A stretch of 64,000 nt of DNA from Paratissierella segnis (lineage in GTDB: Bacteria; Bacillota; Clostridia; Tissierellales; Tissierellaceae). The notes under the pieces were generated by a model that ran no database searches, was not told where the DNA came from, and saw only the letters and a program-made list of their open reading frames with translations. The position numbers and the translations under genes are program-made. The stretch covers positions 59,553 through 123,552 of the forward strand of contig NZ_JACRTG010000003.1 of assembly GCF_014385195.1 (NCBI RefSeq), in the 5' to 3' direction. This document shows, piece after piece, positions 34,629 through 44,405 of this stretch (position 1 is its first letter; the number at the start of each line of letters is the position of its first letter).

Positions 34629-36961
34629 AAAGCTATCTCAATTTAGTGGGAGAATATGCAAAAGTTCACAATAAAAAAAACCGCATGACGATTATATGCA
34701 TTGCAATAGCAGTGTGTTTAGTTACGGCAATTTTTGGTATGGCAGACATGGAAATCATAACAAGAAAGATAGATGCTATTAAGCAGTATGGTAATTATCA
34801 TATCAGTATAAAAGGCATTGATGATGAAACTGCAAAATTAATTGGAAATCGTATAGATGTGGAAACCTCTGGATGGGTACATGGATTTTATAATGCCGGT
34901 AATAGTATACTCAATGGAAAAACATTGGCAGTAGTAGGCGGTGAAGAAGCTATTAGTTATGAGATGGGAATTGATATTGAGGAAGGACGCTTTCCCAAAG
35001 GAATTGAGGAATGTTTACTTGATAGGCGAGCCATAGAACAGTTTCATATTTCACTGGGGGATATAATTTCTATAACTTTGCCGGATGGAAGAGGAGCTAA
35101 ATATACTGTGGTTGGGGTATACAAAGACTTTGCAAACCTTAAGGAACAAGATGTTCATGGTTTGTACCTATCCAATGAAGGAATGCATAATATAACGGGG
35201 AATAGGGATGAAAGCCGCTATCATGTTCAATTCAAAAAAGGCGTTAATATGCAAAAATCAATTGATGAAATCAAAGCTAACTTCAAATTAACAGATAAAC
35301 AGGTTTCGGAAAATGCCATGCTTCTGGGACTGGTAGGTCAAAGCCGCAATAGCTATATGATGATGCTCTACAAGACTGCGGCTGTATTGTTTGTGTTGGT
35401 TTTGGCTGCAGGAACTTTAATGATTGCAAGCAGTTTTAATATGGAAGTTATGGAACGTACTCAGTTTTATGGGATGCTCTCTTGTCTTGGAGCTTCTAAA
35501 AAACAAATAAAAAGGATTGTTTTGTTGCAAGGAATCAATTTCAGTCTTAAAGGGATTCCAATAGGATTGTTAGCAGGAACAATTATCATTTGGATATCTT
35601 CAGCATTTTTAAAATATATAACTCCTGTTTATTTTAGCAATATGCCTTTATTTGGTATTAGCTGGCTTAGTTTGCTTGCAGGAACTATAGTAGGTTTTTT
35701 GACGGTAATACTTGCATCCTTTTCTCCATGTAAAAAAGCGTCCTCAGTTTCTCCACTTAGCGCAGTGACAGGAAATGTTGCTCAAAATGGAATTCATAAG
35801 TTCAAATCAATAGTAAAACCCAAAAATAGCCGGATAGATATTGCTATGGGAATTAATCATGCTTTTGCCAGTAGGAAAAATATTTTGTTGATGACGGGTT
35901 CTTTTGGCATAAGCATTGTATTATTTTTATCCTTTAGCGTACTGGTTAATTTTATGCATCAGGCATTGAAGCCATTAAGACCTTATACGCCGGACATTTC
36001 TATTATAAGTGAGGATAATACTTGTTTATTGGATGTAAATCTACTTGAAGAATTAAAGAGAAATCCTGATATAAAGCGTGTATATGGCCGAATGTTTGCA
36101 TATGATATGTCTGTAGCAAGTAAATATGGTAATGGCAAAATCAACTTAATTTCCTATGAAGAAAATCAATTTAATTGGGCTAAGGAAAAGTTGACTTGTG
36201 GAAGTATTGATGAAGCAGTTAAAGGAATGGACAGTGTGCTTATTGCCTATTCGGAAGATTTGAATTATGAGGTAGGAGATATTATTATTTTAAGATTGCC
36301 TTCAAGTGAGAAAAAGGTTAAAATCGCCGGCATATTGTCTGATACTCCATTTGATAGGGAGGACGGGGTTGAAACAGTAATTTGTTCGGAAAGACTATTT
36401 AAAGATTTGACAGGAGAAACAGGATATACGATAATCGATGTGCAGCTTAAAAAAGGTGCTGATGATGATACGGTTTCCAAGATACGCAATTTGACAACAT
36501 TACAAATGAAGTTTTCAGATCAACGTCAAAAAAACGAGGAGACTAAAGCTACGTTCTATTCTTTTGCAATCTTTATATATGGATTTTTATTGCTTATTGC
36601 AGCTATTACTGTATTTAATATTATAAACAGCATAAATATGAGCGTTACCAGCAGAATGAATCAATATGGCGTAATGCGGGCAGTGGGGATGTCGGGGAAA
36701 CAACTTCATCACTTGGTATTTGCCGAATCCAGTACCTATGCAGTTTGTGGATGCCTAATGGGGTGTATTTTGGGATTGCCGCTTTACAGAATTATTTATC
36801 GTTCAATGATTACTTCACGCTGGGGACTTGAATGGGAGTTGCCAATTATTCCACTTGTTGTAATTATCGTTATTGCTGTTGGGACTACGATTTTGTCCGT
36901 CATCAGCCCGGTGAAGAAAATAAATGAAATGGATATTGTAAATGTTGTCAATGCTCAGTAG
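34625..36961 (+). CDS. FtsX/MacB-type ABC permease with two FtsX domains
   Basis: The 778-residue protein has a first membrane helix at about 20-40 and an outside domain to about 240. Three helices form the first FtsX domain (roughly 250-385). A second helix at about 425-445, a second outside domain, and a C-terminal FtsX domain (about 640-775) complete it. The layout of two FtsX units is that of LolCE/YtrF/Vex-like permeases that handle lipoproteins or antimicrobial peptides. A terminator follows at 36986. Confidence 0.92.
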   Translation: MKSYLNLVGEYAKVHNKKNRMTIICIAIAVCLVTAIFGMADMEIITRKIDAIKQYGNYHISIKGIDDETAKLIGNRIDVETSGWVHGFYNAGNSILNGKTLAVVGGEEAISYEMGIDIEEGRFPKGIEECLLDRRAIEQFHISLGDIISITLPDGRGAKYTVVGVYKDFANLKEQDVHGLYLSNEGMHNITGNRDESRYHVQFKKGVNMQKSIDEIKANFKLTDKQVSENAMLLGLVGQSRNSYMMMLYKTAAVLFVLVLAAGTLMIASSFNMEVMERTQFYGMLSCLGASKKQIKRIVLLQGINFSLKGIPIGLLAGTIIIWISSAFLKYITPVYFSNMPLFGISWLSLLAGTIVGFLTVILASFSPCKKASSVSPLSAVTGNVAQNGIHKFKSIVKPKNSRIDIAMGINHAFASRKNILLMTGSFGISIVLFLSFSVLVNFMHQALKPLRPYTPDISIISEDNTCLLDVNLLEELKRNPDIKRVYGRMFAYDMSVASKYGNGKINLISYEENQFNWAKEKLTCGSIDEAVKGMDSVLIAYSEDLNYEVGDIIILRLPSSEKKVKIAGILSDTPFDREDGVETVICSERLFKDLTGETGYTIIDVQLKKGADDDTVSKIRNLTTLQMKFSDQRQKNEETKATFYSFAIFIYGFLLLIAAITVFNIINSINMSVTSRMNQYGVMRAVGMSGKQLHHLVFAESSTYAVCGCLMGCILGLPLYRIIYRSMITSRWGLEWELPIIPLVVIIVIAVGTTILSVISPVKKINEMDIVNVVNAQ

Positions 36962-36985
36962 GAATTATTAAATTAAACTATATTC

Positions 36986-37026
36986 AAAAATCCCGATCAT
37001 AATTTTATAATGGTCGGGATTTTTTT
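36986..37026 (+). terminator. Strong terminator of the two-component/FtsX operon
   Basis: AAAAATCCCGATCAT pairs with ATGGTCGGGATTTTT (stem of about 13 bp with one G-T pair, loop about 8 bases) and a T-tract to 37026. Its sequence is almost the same as the terminator at 48452-48487. Confidence 0.95.
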
Positions 37027-37049
37027 AAATGGATATTCAAACTGCAAAC

Positions 37050-37112
37050 TTGTAAAGGAAACTTTACAAAATTATAAGTATGTGGTATTTTATATGTAAA
37101 GGAAACTTGTCA
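37050..37112 (+). promoter_or_regulatory. Repeated operator of the XRE regulator gene
   Basis: The palindrome TTGTAAAG-GAAA-CTTTACAA (37050-37069) is perfect. Its core TGTAAAGGAAACTT recurs exactly at 37095-37108, 44 bp downstream, with an imperfect right arm. Two sites in phase and just upstream of the HTH gene suggest cooperative autoregulation. Confidence 0.75.
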
Positions 37113-37131
37113 AGATAGAGGGTGTTATTTA

Positions 37132-37347
37132 TTGAAAAATAAAGTAGAAATATTACGTAAAGAGAAAGGATTGAGCCAAGAGGAATTTGCTAAAGCAATT
37201 CGTGTTTCAAGACAGACTGTTAGCTCCATTGAGACAGGAAAGTATAATCCCTCATTGGAACTAGCATTTATTATTTCTAATTTTTTTGGGAAAAGAATCG
37301 AAAAAATTTTTATTTATGAAGGGAGCGATAAATATGAAAAAGAATAA
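37132..37347 (+). CDS. XRE-family helix-turn-helix regulator
   Basis: The 71-residue single-domain protein is a Cro/C1 helix-turn-helix: KGLSQEEFAKAIRVSRQTVS with SIETGKYNPSLELAF, the pattern of short repressors. It starts at TTG 37132 with GAGGGTG upstream. It overlaps the next gene, a membrane protein, by 14 bp; such XRE-membrane pairs are common in Clostridia. The repeated operator upstream is its likely target. Confidence 0.93.
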   Translation: MKNKVEILRKEKGLSQEEFAKAIRVSRQTVSSIETGKYNPSLELAFIISNFFGKRIEKIFIYEGSDKYEKE

Positions 37348-37777
37348 TTTTATAACTGGATTGTTATTTTTGTTAGTTGGTATGATATGTTTAGTTACTG
37401 CATTGCTATTTGAAACTAAATTAAACAGTTTATTGAGTGGATTTGCAGGAGCAGGTATTAGTAGTGGCATAGTTATGTTGTGGAAATATTACTATTGGAT
37501 AAGACCGGAAAATAAAGATAAATATAAAGAAAAGATAGAAAAGGAAAATGTTGAATTACACGATGAAAGAAAAGAAATGTTAAGAGATAAATCTGGTAGA
37601 TATGCCTATATTTTAGGTTTAATTGTCTTATCAATCTCCATAGTTGTATTTTCTATTCTTGGAAGTTTAGAAATTGTAGGAGATACTCGTTTGATAGTTT
37701 TATATTTAGGGGGATTGTTAGTATTTCAATATATTATTGGGGTTATTATTTATAAAAAATTAAGTAAAAAGTATTAA
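37334..37777 (+). CDS. Four-helix membrane protein paired with the XRE regulator
   Basis: Starting at ATG 37334 (GGGAGCG upstream) the protein has 147 residues. Two helices (about 6-25 and 31-51) are followed by a charged cytoplasmic loop KDKYKEKIEKENVELHDERK, and two further helices (about 94-115 and 120-142) follow. The loop pattern with HDER is reminiscent of DUF2178-like proteins. A role in controlling the XRE partner is inferred from the gene order. Confidence 0.75.
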   Translation: MKKNNFITGLLFLLVGMICLVTALLFETKLNSLLSGFAGAGISSGIVMLWKYYYWIRPENKDKYKEKIEKENVELHDERKEMLRDKSGRYAYILGLIVLSISIVVFSILGSLEIVGDTRLIVLYLGGLLVFQYIIGVIIYKKLSKKY

Positions 37778-37804
37778 AAGACAAGGAAAAGGGAGATGTA
37801 CTCC

Positions 37805-38470
37805 ATGTATAAAATTGCAATAATAGATGATGATAAAGGAATTCGTGAGGAGTTGGGAATACTTCTTAAAAATAATGGATATGAAGTTTGTTTACCTACA
37901 GATTTCTCTGAAATTCCTTCGATGATTCAAAGGGAAAATCCTCATTTAATATTACTTGATATAAATTTACCTGAACAGGATGGATTTCATCTTTGTATTC
38001 AGATACGTTCATCGACTAATATTCCTATTATCTTTATAACCAGTAGAGATAATAGAATGGATGAACTACAAGGAATTACTCTAGGGGCAGATGATTTTAT
38101 AACTAAACCCTTTAATGTTTCTATACTTCTGGCAAGGATGACAAGGATTTTAAATCGTGTTTATGGTGAAAGTTTAGACCAGAAACTTATTCATAAAGGG
38201 GTACAACTCCATTTAGAATCTGGTATGATAGAATATAATGATAATAAGATGGAATTGACAAAGAATGAACTAAAGATATTATATATTTTATTTAAAAATA
38301 AGGGGACTATTGTATCACGTATGGAAATCATGGATTATCTTTGGGATAATTCTATATTTATTGATGATAATACATTAAGTGTTAATATTACTCGCATTCG
38401 CAGCAAGTTAAAAGAATTGGGAATTTATGATTTTATTTGTACAAAGCATGGACAGGGGTATATGATATGA
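37805..38470 (+). CDS. BceR-like OmpR-family response regulator
   Basis: The protein has 221 residues from ATG 37805; an ATG at 37796 directly abuts the ribosome site (GGGAG) and is unlikely to be used. The receiver has acidic IDDD, Asp52 in LLDINLPEQDG and Lys101 in DFITKPF. The winged helix contains LTKNELKILYILFKNKG. It overlaps the kinase gene by 4 bp (ATGA). The kinase is truncated, so the regulator may lack a working partner. Confidence 0.93.
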   Translation: MYKIAIIDDDKGIREELGILLKNNGYEVCLPTDFSEIPSMIQRENPHLILLDINLPEQDGFHLCIQIRSSTNIPIIFITSRDNRMDELQGITLGADDFITKPFNVSILLARMTRILNRVYGESLDQKLIHKGVQLHLESGMIEYNDNKMELTKNELKILYILFKNKGTIVSRMEIMDYLWDNSIFIDDNTLSVNITRIRSKLKELGIYDFICTKHGQGYMI

Positions 38471-39369
38471 AATTTAGAAATTATTTAAAGGATAAAGCAC
38501 TGATAATTATAGTCAATATTATGCTGATGGTGCTCCTAGCCTTATATATGTTTGCCATAGGAAATGGCATTTCAGATATTTTTCTCATTATATTAGTTTG
38601 GAATGTTGTGCTTGTGTTTTCTTTAGTCATACAATACTATAGGCGGAAGAGGTTCTTAGAAGGACTGCTTCATACCTGTGAAAATTTAGAGGAAAGATAT
38701 CTTATTTTAGAATTAATGGATAAACCGCAAACTGCTGAGGATGCTATTTACCAAAGAGTTCTTAGGCTTTCTAACAAATCCATGATAGAAAAAATTAATA
38801 AAGTTCAAGGAGAAGGAAAAGAGTATAAAGAGTTTATAGAAAAATGGGTACATGAAATTAAGACACCTTTAGCAGCTATGAAGTTAATTTGTGATAACAA
38901 TAAGACAAATACTTCAAGAAGACTTTTGGAAGAATTAGAGCGAACTGAAGGTTATGTGGACCAAGTTTTATTTTATGCTAGAAGTGAAATAGCAGAAAAG
39001 GACTATCTTGTTGGAGAAGTTAGACTTGAAGAAGTAGTAGGAGATGCACTCAGGGACAATAAACAACTTATCTTAAATAATCAAGTTTCTATCGATATTA
39101 ACTGTCCGCATATGGTTTTTACAGATCCAAAATGGATTTTATTTATTTTAAATCAGCTTATTATAAATTCGGTAAAATATAAGGCGAAGAAGATAAAGTT
39201 TTACACTACAAAAATTGGGAATGGGATTTCTCTTTCAGTAAAAGATGATGGTATAGGCATAGGTGAAGAAGATATTCCTCGTATCTTTGATAAAGGATTT
39301 ACGGGAGAAAATGGAAGAAAGTTTAATTGCTACTACCTTTTTATTTTCACTTGTTGCACTTATATCTAG
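38467..39369 (+). pseudogene. Truncated BceS-like intramembrane-sensing histidine kinase
   Basis: Two N-terminal helices with almost no outside loop (about residues 12-33 and 37-56) mark the intramembrane-sensing class. His129 lies in KWVHEIKTPLAAMK; the N box is NQLIINSVKYK and G1 DDGIGI. After IFDKGFTGENGRKF the sequence becomes NCYYLFIFTCCTYI and ends. The family continues at this point with the G2 box (GxGLGLYLxK), so the ATP lid and last strand are lost. Most likely it cannot phosphorylate. The junction is at about 39316-39325. Confidence 0.88.
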
Positions 39370-40453
39370 CTCTATGTTGTCTGATTGGGCTTTAGGCTAT
39401 TTAGATAAGAGAGCAATATTTGATGTTCAAGTTTTTACTGTATATAATAATATTGAAACTAAAGAAAATTTACCAAATATTAATTATAATTTTATAGATG
39501 AATTCTTAAAAAAAAGAGGATATCCTTTTAAAGATAGAGTTAAAGTAGAAACTTATTTTTTAGATAAGGATGATTTCCATAAAAGATATAAAAATGATTT
39601 TCCAGTCCTCGGGATTTCTTTATCTGATTACAATCATCTTATATCTATGATAGGAGCAAGCCCAATAAGTTTAGAACCAAATACATTTGCTACTCAGTGG
39701 CAAGCTATTGCTAATGAGGAGGAAATAAAGGAATTTATGGAGGCTCATGATACTATACAAGTAGATGATAATGTTTTGGTTCAAAGCAATTATCCTCCCC
39801 TAGATAATAATTTAGGAGAATCTTTATATAATTTGTATACAGATGTAATATATATACTCCCAGATGAGATTTGTGAAAATTTAATGACTGCTAATATGAA
39901 TTATTATGGAATTACAGAAAAGCCTATTTCATTTTCTGTAGCCTCTGAGTTGGAAGAATATCTTCATACTACTATGGAAAATCAAGATTTAGTTACTATG
40001 AATACGACAGATATCCGTACAAAGACTATCCAACAAAATGAAGGGATTTCAGGAACTTTAATGATACGTTTAATTTTAATTTACTTGGGAGTAGTCCTTA
40101 TTGTAATGTGCTTTACCATACTATCATTACAGCAATTAGCTGATTCCTCAGATTTTAGATATAGATTTCAAGTTATTGATAAATTAGGAGTACCTAAGAT
40201 TAGAATCAACAAAATTATTTTAAAGCAGATGAGCATTTGGTTTGGACTTCCTCTTGTGATTGGATTGTTATGTGGAAGTGTGATGATATACTATTTTATA
40301 CGTAGCTCATCAGCGCAATTGTCTGCTTATGTGGGGATGAAGACAATTCTAGTGAATATTTTACTTACAGGATTGATTTTATTCATATTATTTGGATGTT
40401 ATTTTGCTACTACGTGGATATTATTTCAAAGAAATATTGAAGGAAATAAGTAA
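39311..40453 (+). pseudogene. C-terminal half of a BceB-like FtsX permease
   Basis: Any translation would start near ATG 39311 (381 residues; GGGAG four bases upstream). A helix at about 8-25 is followed by an outside domain of about 230 residues (FDVQVFTVYNNIETKENL...). Three C-terminal helices follow at about 270-290, 325-350 and 355-378. That is helix 7, the sensor domain and helices 8-10 of a Bce permease. Helices 1-6 and the whole ATPase gene are missing. A terminator follows at 40477. Confidence 0.85.
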
Positions 40454-40476
40454 ACACCCCATATACTTAAAAACCA

Positions 40477-40523
40477 GGACAGTTGAAGACTTAAAACTCC
40501 TTCAACCGTCCTTCTTCATTTTT
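40477..40523 (+). terminator. Terminator after the Bce permease remnant
   Basis: GGACAGTTGAAG (40478-40489) pairs with CTTCAACCGTCC (40500-40511), 11 of 12 positions, with a 10-base loop, followed by TTCTTCATTTTTTA. Confidence 0.88.
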
Positions 40524-40545
40524 TATATATAAATTATTTTTATAG

Positions 40546-40573
40546 TGTAACTTTTATTACCTTTTCTCGAATA
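40546..40573 (+). promoter_or_regulatory. ECF-type promoter of the sigma/ABC operon
   Basis: TGTAAC (40546-40551), 16 bp, then CGAATA (40568-40573) matches the pattern of Gram-positive ECF promoters (AAC in the -35, CGT/CGA in the -10), 21 bp before the first gene. No sigma-A-like TTGACA is placed nearby. The ECF sigma gene lies in the same operon (44406), so autoactivation is a natural guess. Confidence 0.5.
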
Positions 40574-40593
40574 TATAAAGGAGGGTGATATAA

Positions 40594-41487
40594 ATGGAGA
40601 TAAAACTAGAGAATATCAGCAAAGAATATAAAAATGTAAAGGCACTTGATAATATCAATTTAGCAATAAATTCACCAGCTATGATTGGATTTGTAGGACC
40701 AAATGGAGCAGGGAAAAGTACATTGATGAAGATGTTAGTAGGACAATTGCTGCCTACCAGTGGAAATATAATAGTAGATGGAGTTTTACTAAACAAAAAT
40801 GAAAAACATCTAAAAGAAAGATTAGGATACTTACCGCAGGATTTTGGATTGTATGAGGAGCTTACCGTTGAAGAGTTTTTGGACTATATGGCTTGCTTAA
40901 AAGGTATAAATAGGAGTAAAAGAAAATCAATTGACAGGGCAATTAGCTTGACAAGCCTAGAAGAAAAAAGAAAATTTAAGATAAAAACTCTTTCAGGAGG
41001 ACAAAAACAAAGGATAGGAATAGCTCAAGCGATACTTAATAATCCTGAGCTACTGATAGTTGACGAGCCAACAGTAGGGCTGGATCCGGAAGAAAGGATA
41101 AAGTTTAGAAATTTATTTTCCGAAGGATCTAAAGAGAAAATAGTTATATTGTCCACTCACATAATTGAAGACGTAGAATCCATATGTAATTCAATAATAG
41201 TTCTAAATAAGGGGAAAATACTCTTTGCAGGAGAGCCTAGCGAATTAGTTAAAGGAGCTTTAGATCATGTGGGAACTATAGAGATTGTAGGAAATAACAG
41301 AGAAGAGATATTGGAAAGTGGAATGAAGGGTGAATTCAAGATTACTTCCACTGTAATTACTCCGCATGGAACTAGATATAGAGTAGTATCAGAAAGTTTG
41401 CCATCATCTTTTGAAAAGATAACTCCTTCTTTAGAAGATGCTTATGTATATTGCATGCTGAAAGGAGAAGTGGAAAATGCCGGATAA
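40594..41487 (+). CDS. ABC-2 exporter ATPase (first of the ECF operon)
   Basis: The 297-residue ATPase has GPNGAGKS (35-42), LSGGQKQR, and LLIVDEPTVGLDP, with the switch histidine in ILSTHI. A C-terminal extension of about 70 residues is present, as in exporters of the CcmA class. It is translated with the permease (11-bp overlap). The operon has a second ATPase and permease pair (45235, 45949). Confidence 0.94.
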   Translation: MEIKLENISKEYKNVKALDNINLAINSPAMIGFVGPNGAGKSTLMKMLVGQLLPTSGNIIVDGVLLNKNEKHLKERLGYLPQDFGLYEELTVEEFLDYMACLKGINRSKRKSIDRAISLTSLEEKRKFKIKTLSGGQKQRIGIAQAILNNPELLIVDEPTVGLDPEERIKFRNLFSEGSKEKIVILSTHIIEDVESICNSIIVLNKGKILFAGEPSELVKGALDHVGTIEIVGNNREEILESGMKGEFKITSTVITPHGTRYRVVSESLPSSFEKITPSLEDAYVYCMLKGEVENAG

Positions 41488-43654
41488 ACTTTTATTGATT
41501 AAGAATGAAGTCAAATATATGTTTAAAGAAAAGGCAATTATTTTATTGATTTTGGCTGCATGTATTATACTATCAATAGGAATCAATTCATTAAATATGA
41601 CAAATGATTTCAATTTATTTTATATAAGAAGAACTTCGTCAACTGTATCCTTTAATTCTGCAAAGTTTGGAGCAACAATTTGCTCTCTTTTGTTTGCTCT
41701 GTTTACAGTAATTAATTTGGATAAAGATAAACGAAAGAGAAGCAAGGCTATTATAGAATCGAATTTAGACTATTTGAATATCATAAAGGTACGAATTACC
41801 TCTATAATATTTTATGCTATTCTGACAACTATAGTTGGAATGATAGTTGTAATGGCTATACAAAAATTAATATATGGTATTTCAATAGATGCTTTCTATT
41901 ACTTGTTTAGCTATTTTGTAATATTTTTTCCAACTCTTTTATTTTCTATTTTGATAATATCAGGACTCTATCTTTTAACGGAGAGTTTGGATATGAGCGT
42001 CATAACTTTTATTATGCTCTTTATAAAAAGTTTAAAATCAAATAATTATTTGTTAGCTTGGGTGCAAACAAATTTGGATATCGTTTCAGATTTTGCAGGG
42101 ATAGGCCCTGTAGAAAATACCATTATCTACAATAGATTATTATGGCTTTTAATCTCACTATCCATATTTTTTATAGGATTATTATTTAGAAGAAGATATG
42201 AAAGCGGGATTGGGAGTTCCTTTTTCATAAATATTAAGAGCAAAGGATTATTAGCTTTAACAATACTTGTCCTATTGGGCAGTGGATTTACTTATGCTAA
42301 AGAACCTTATACCATGGAATTGATGAGTGATTTGGATATGCCCATAGATGAAAAAATACAATTAGAAGGCATATATCCTGAAGTTGAATTTGATAGTGAA
42401 AATGGAAAGATGAATGCTCATATTTTATATAGTTTTATAAACAATGGTTCAAATACCGTTAAGTTTAATATAAATGAGGGACTAAAAATAAATTCTTTAA
42501 AAGTTAATGGAGAAGAAATATCATATAAAAAGATTAAAAATATCGTTGAAGTACCCATACCTAATGCGGAAAAGGTAAATATAGAATTTTCCTATGACGG
42601 AGAAGTCAAATATGATAAAAATGGGGTGGGCAGCGGAATGCCCGGATATATCTCTAAGTATAGCATATACTTGCTTGAAGCTTCTAATTGGATTTTCAGA
42701 CCTTTGGTTGTTGAAGGAGATATAATAGACATTTCCGGATATTACATGGCACCGGATTATTTAACTATGGTAGTACCCGGTAAACTTGTAGAAGTAGAAA
42801 CAATTGATGGCAACAAAAAGTGGATATTTGAGTATAAATCCCATACTGCAGATATTGGAGCATTTGCAGCTAAATATAAGAAAGTCCAAATTGATGTTTT
42901 AAATATGGCTGTTGAGTTTTACTATACGCCAAAACATGAAGAATATGTGGACAATATGCAAATAGTAGAGCATATAAAAGATATGATGGAGTATTATACC
43001 CAAAATATTGGCAAATATTATTCAAAGGAGTATCCCTTAAAGATTGCTGAGGTTTCCATATATAAGAGGGGAGGGCACTCTTCTGAAAATGTTATAACTT
43101 TTTCAGAAAACACTATAAATCGTGATAACGACATGTATTCTGTATTGGGTAAAAATAATGGAATAGAAGATTTTAGAAAGGTAGACGTTTATGCTAATGA
43201 TCTAAATCTAATAGCTCATGAAATGGCTCACCAATGGTGGGGAACGGGTGTAAATGTAATAGAGGATATTCCTTGGTCATCTGAGGGACTTGCAAACTAT
43301 TTTTCATATAAATATACACAGAAGGAATTTGGAGATATGATTTCTTCGGGTGCTTTCCTACAACCATGGGAATACAGGGTAAATGAACTTAAAAATTATT
43401 ATTATATAAAGAATGATGATATGAAAGAGAAATTAAATGAAAAATTTATTAGATCTTTGGAAATGGAAAAGAGAAAAGCTGAATTATATTATCTAATGCC
43501 TCTTAAGCTTTTGAAAGGAGAAGAAATTCAAGGAGAAAAAGCTTTTTTAGAAGGAATGCAGAAAATATATAAAGGGCATCTGCTGAAAGATTTAACTTAT
43601 GATGAATTTCTTAAAGAAATGAATCTTGATGAGGAGGCGCTTGAGATTGATTAA
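41477..43654 (+). CDS. ABC-2 permease fused to M1-type zinc metallopeptidase domain
   Basis: The 725-residue protein has six or so N-terminal helices (about 18-260). From about 300 comes an outside domain like the M1 aminopeptidase family. The zinc motif is HEMAHQWW (H581, E582, H585) with a third ligand in PWSSEGLANY about 18 residues later. Because the catalytic residues are intact, it may be a working peptidase that acts on a substrate carried by the exporter. Larger fusions of this kind are known in other phyla; this shorter one lies in a sigma-linked operon. Confidence 0.85.
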   Translation: MPDKLLLIKNEVKYMFKEKAIILLILAACIILSIGINSLNMTNDFNLFYIRRTSSTVSFNSAKFGATICSLLFALFTVINLDKDKRKRSKAIIESNLDYLNIIKVRITSIIFYAILTTIVGMIVVMAIQKLIYGISIDAFYYLFSYFVIFFPTLLFSILIISGLYLLTESLDMSVITFIMLFIKSLKSNNYLLAWVQTNLDIVSDFAGIGPVENTIIYNRLLWLLISLSIFFIGLLFRRRYESGIGSSFFINIKSKGLLALTILVLLGSGFTYAKEPYTMELMSDLDMPIDEKIQLEGIYPEVEFDSENGKMNAHILYSFINNGSNTVKFNINEGLKINSLKVNGEEISYKKIKNIVEVPIPNAEKVNIEFSYDGEVKYDKNGVGSGMPGYISKYSIYLLEASNWIFRPLVVEGDIIDISGYYMAPDYLTMVVPGKLVEVETIDGNKKWIFEYKSHTADIGAFAAKYKKVQIDVLNMAVEFYYTPKHEEYVDNMQIVEHIKDMMEYYTQNIGKYYSKEYPLKIAEVSIYKRGGHSSENVITFSENTINRDNDMYSVLGKNNGIEDFRKVDVYANDLNLIAHEMAHQWWGTGVNVIEDIPWSSEGLANYFSYKYTQKEFGDMISSGAFLQPWEYRVNELKNYYYIKNDDMKEKLNEKFIRSLEMEKRKAELYYLMPLKLLKGEEIQGEKAFLEGMQKIYKGHLLKDLTYDEFLKEMNLDEEALEID

Positions 43655-44387
43655 TCTGTTGAGATATGAAATTAAAAGAATTGTATGGTCTAAGAAATAC
43701 CTGTATATTGTTCTTTTGATTGTTGCAAGTACTTATGATTCTTTGACTAGGCTGATTATAGGCGGATATATGGGAACTGCTCCTTTTTCAGATTGGAGTT
43801 ATACACTTTTTCTAAATTTGATTTCTCCATTGTTAATGGTTTCTATGATATTTATTATATCAAGCACTTTTAACGATAAGGAGATGAGAGCAAGAAGTAT
43901 TATATTTTCATCTCCTATAACCCAAACTAAATACTATATACTGAAATCTTTTGCCGTGTTTGTTATATTTATATTGACATCATTAGTTCCAATTTCCATG
44001 AGCTTTATATATTATAAGATCATGTTTGGATATGGTGAATTTGGAAGTTTTATAAAGTTCATATTTGCTTTTTTGTTTCCAACCTTTATATTCCTTTTAG
44101 GATTGAGTATGCTTTTAGGGAAAATCAATGTAAAATTAATATATACTTTGATACCTGTAGTATTTCTTATTGGGTTTTTGAATTTAGGGGGCGATATAGT
44201 CCCTATGTGGGCAGATATATTTGGGAACAACTTTTTTGATATGTATTCTCTTTCAATGCTTATAGGAAGGGAAATGGAGATTGTACCCTTTAAATTGCCA
44301 AATGCATTTATTTATACGAGATTAGAGCTTGTTCTATTGGGATTAATTTTTCTATTATATACATGTAATAAGGAGGAAAAAGAATAA
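43647..44387 (+). CDS. ABC-2 permease subunit
   Basis: I use the TTG at 43647, nine bases after GAGGAGG; a TTG at 43626 precedes that site and is less likely. The 246-residue protein has six or so helices with short loops and shares the fold of ABC-2 permeases. It overlaps the permease-peptidase gene by 8 bp. The sigma gene follows after 18 bp. Confidence 0.85.
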   Translation: MINLLRYEIKRIVWSKKYLYIVLLIVASTYDSLTRLIIGGYMGTAPFSDWSYTLFLNLISPLLMVSMIFIISSTFNDKEMRARSIIFSSPITQTKYYILKSFAVFVIFILTSLVPISMSFIYYKIMFGYGEFGSFIKFIFAFLFPTFIFLLGLSMLLGKINVKLIYTLIPVVFLIGFLNLGGDIVPMWADIFGNNFFDMYSLSMLIGREMEIVPFKLPNAFIYTRLELVLLGLIFLLYTCNKEEKE

Positions 44388-44405
44388 TGTAGCGGAGGTG
44401 AAAAG

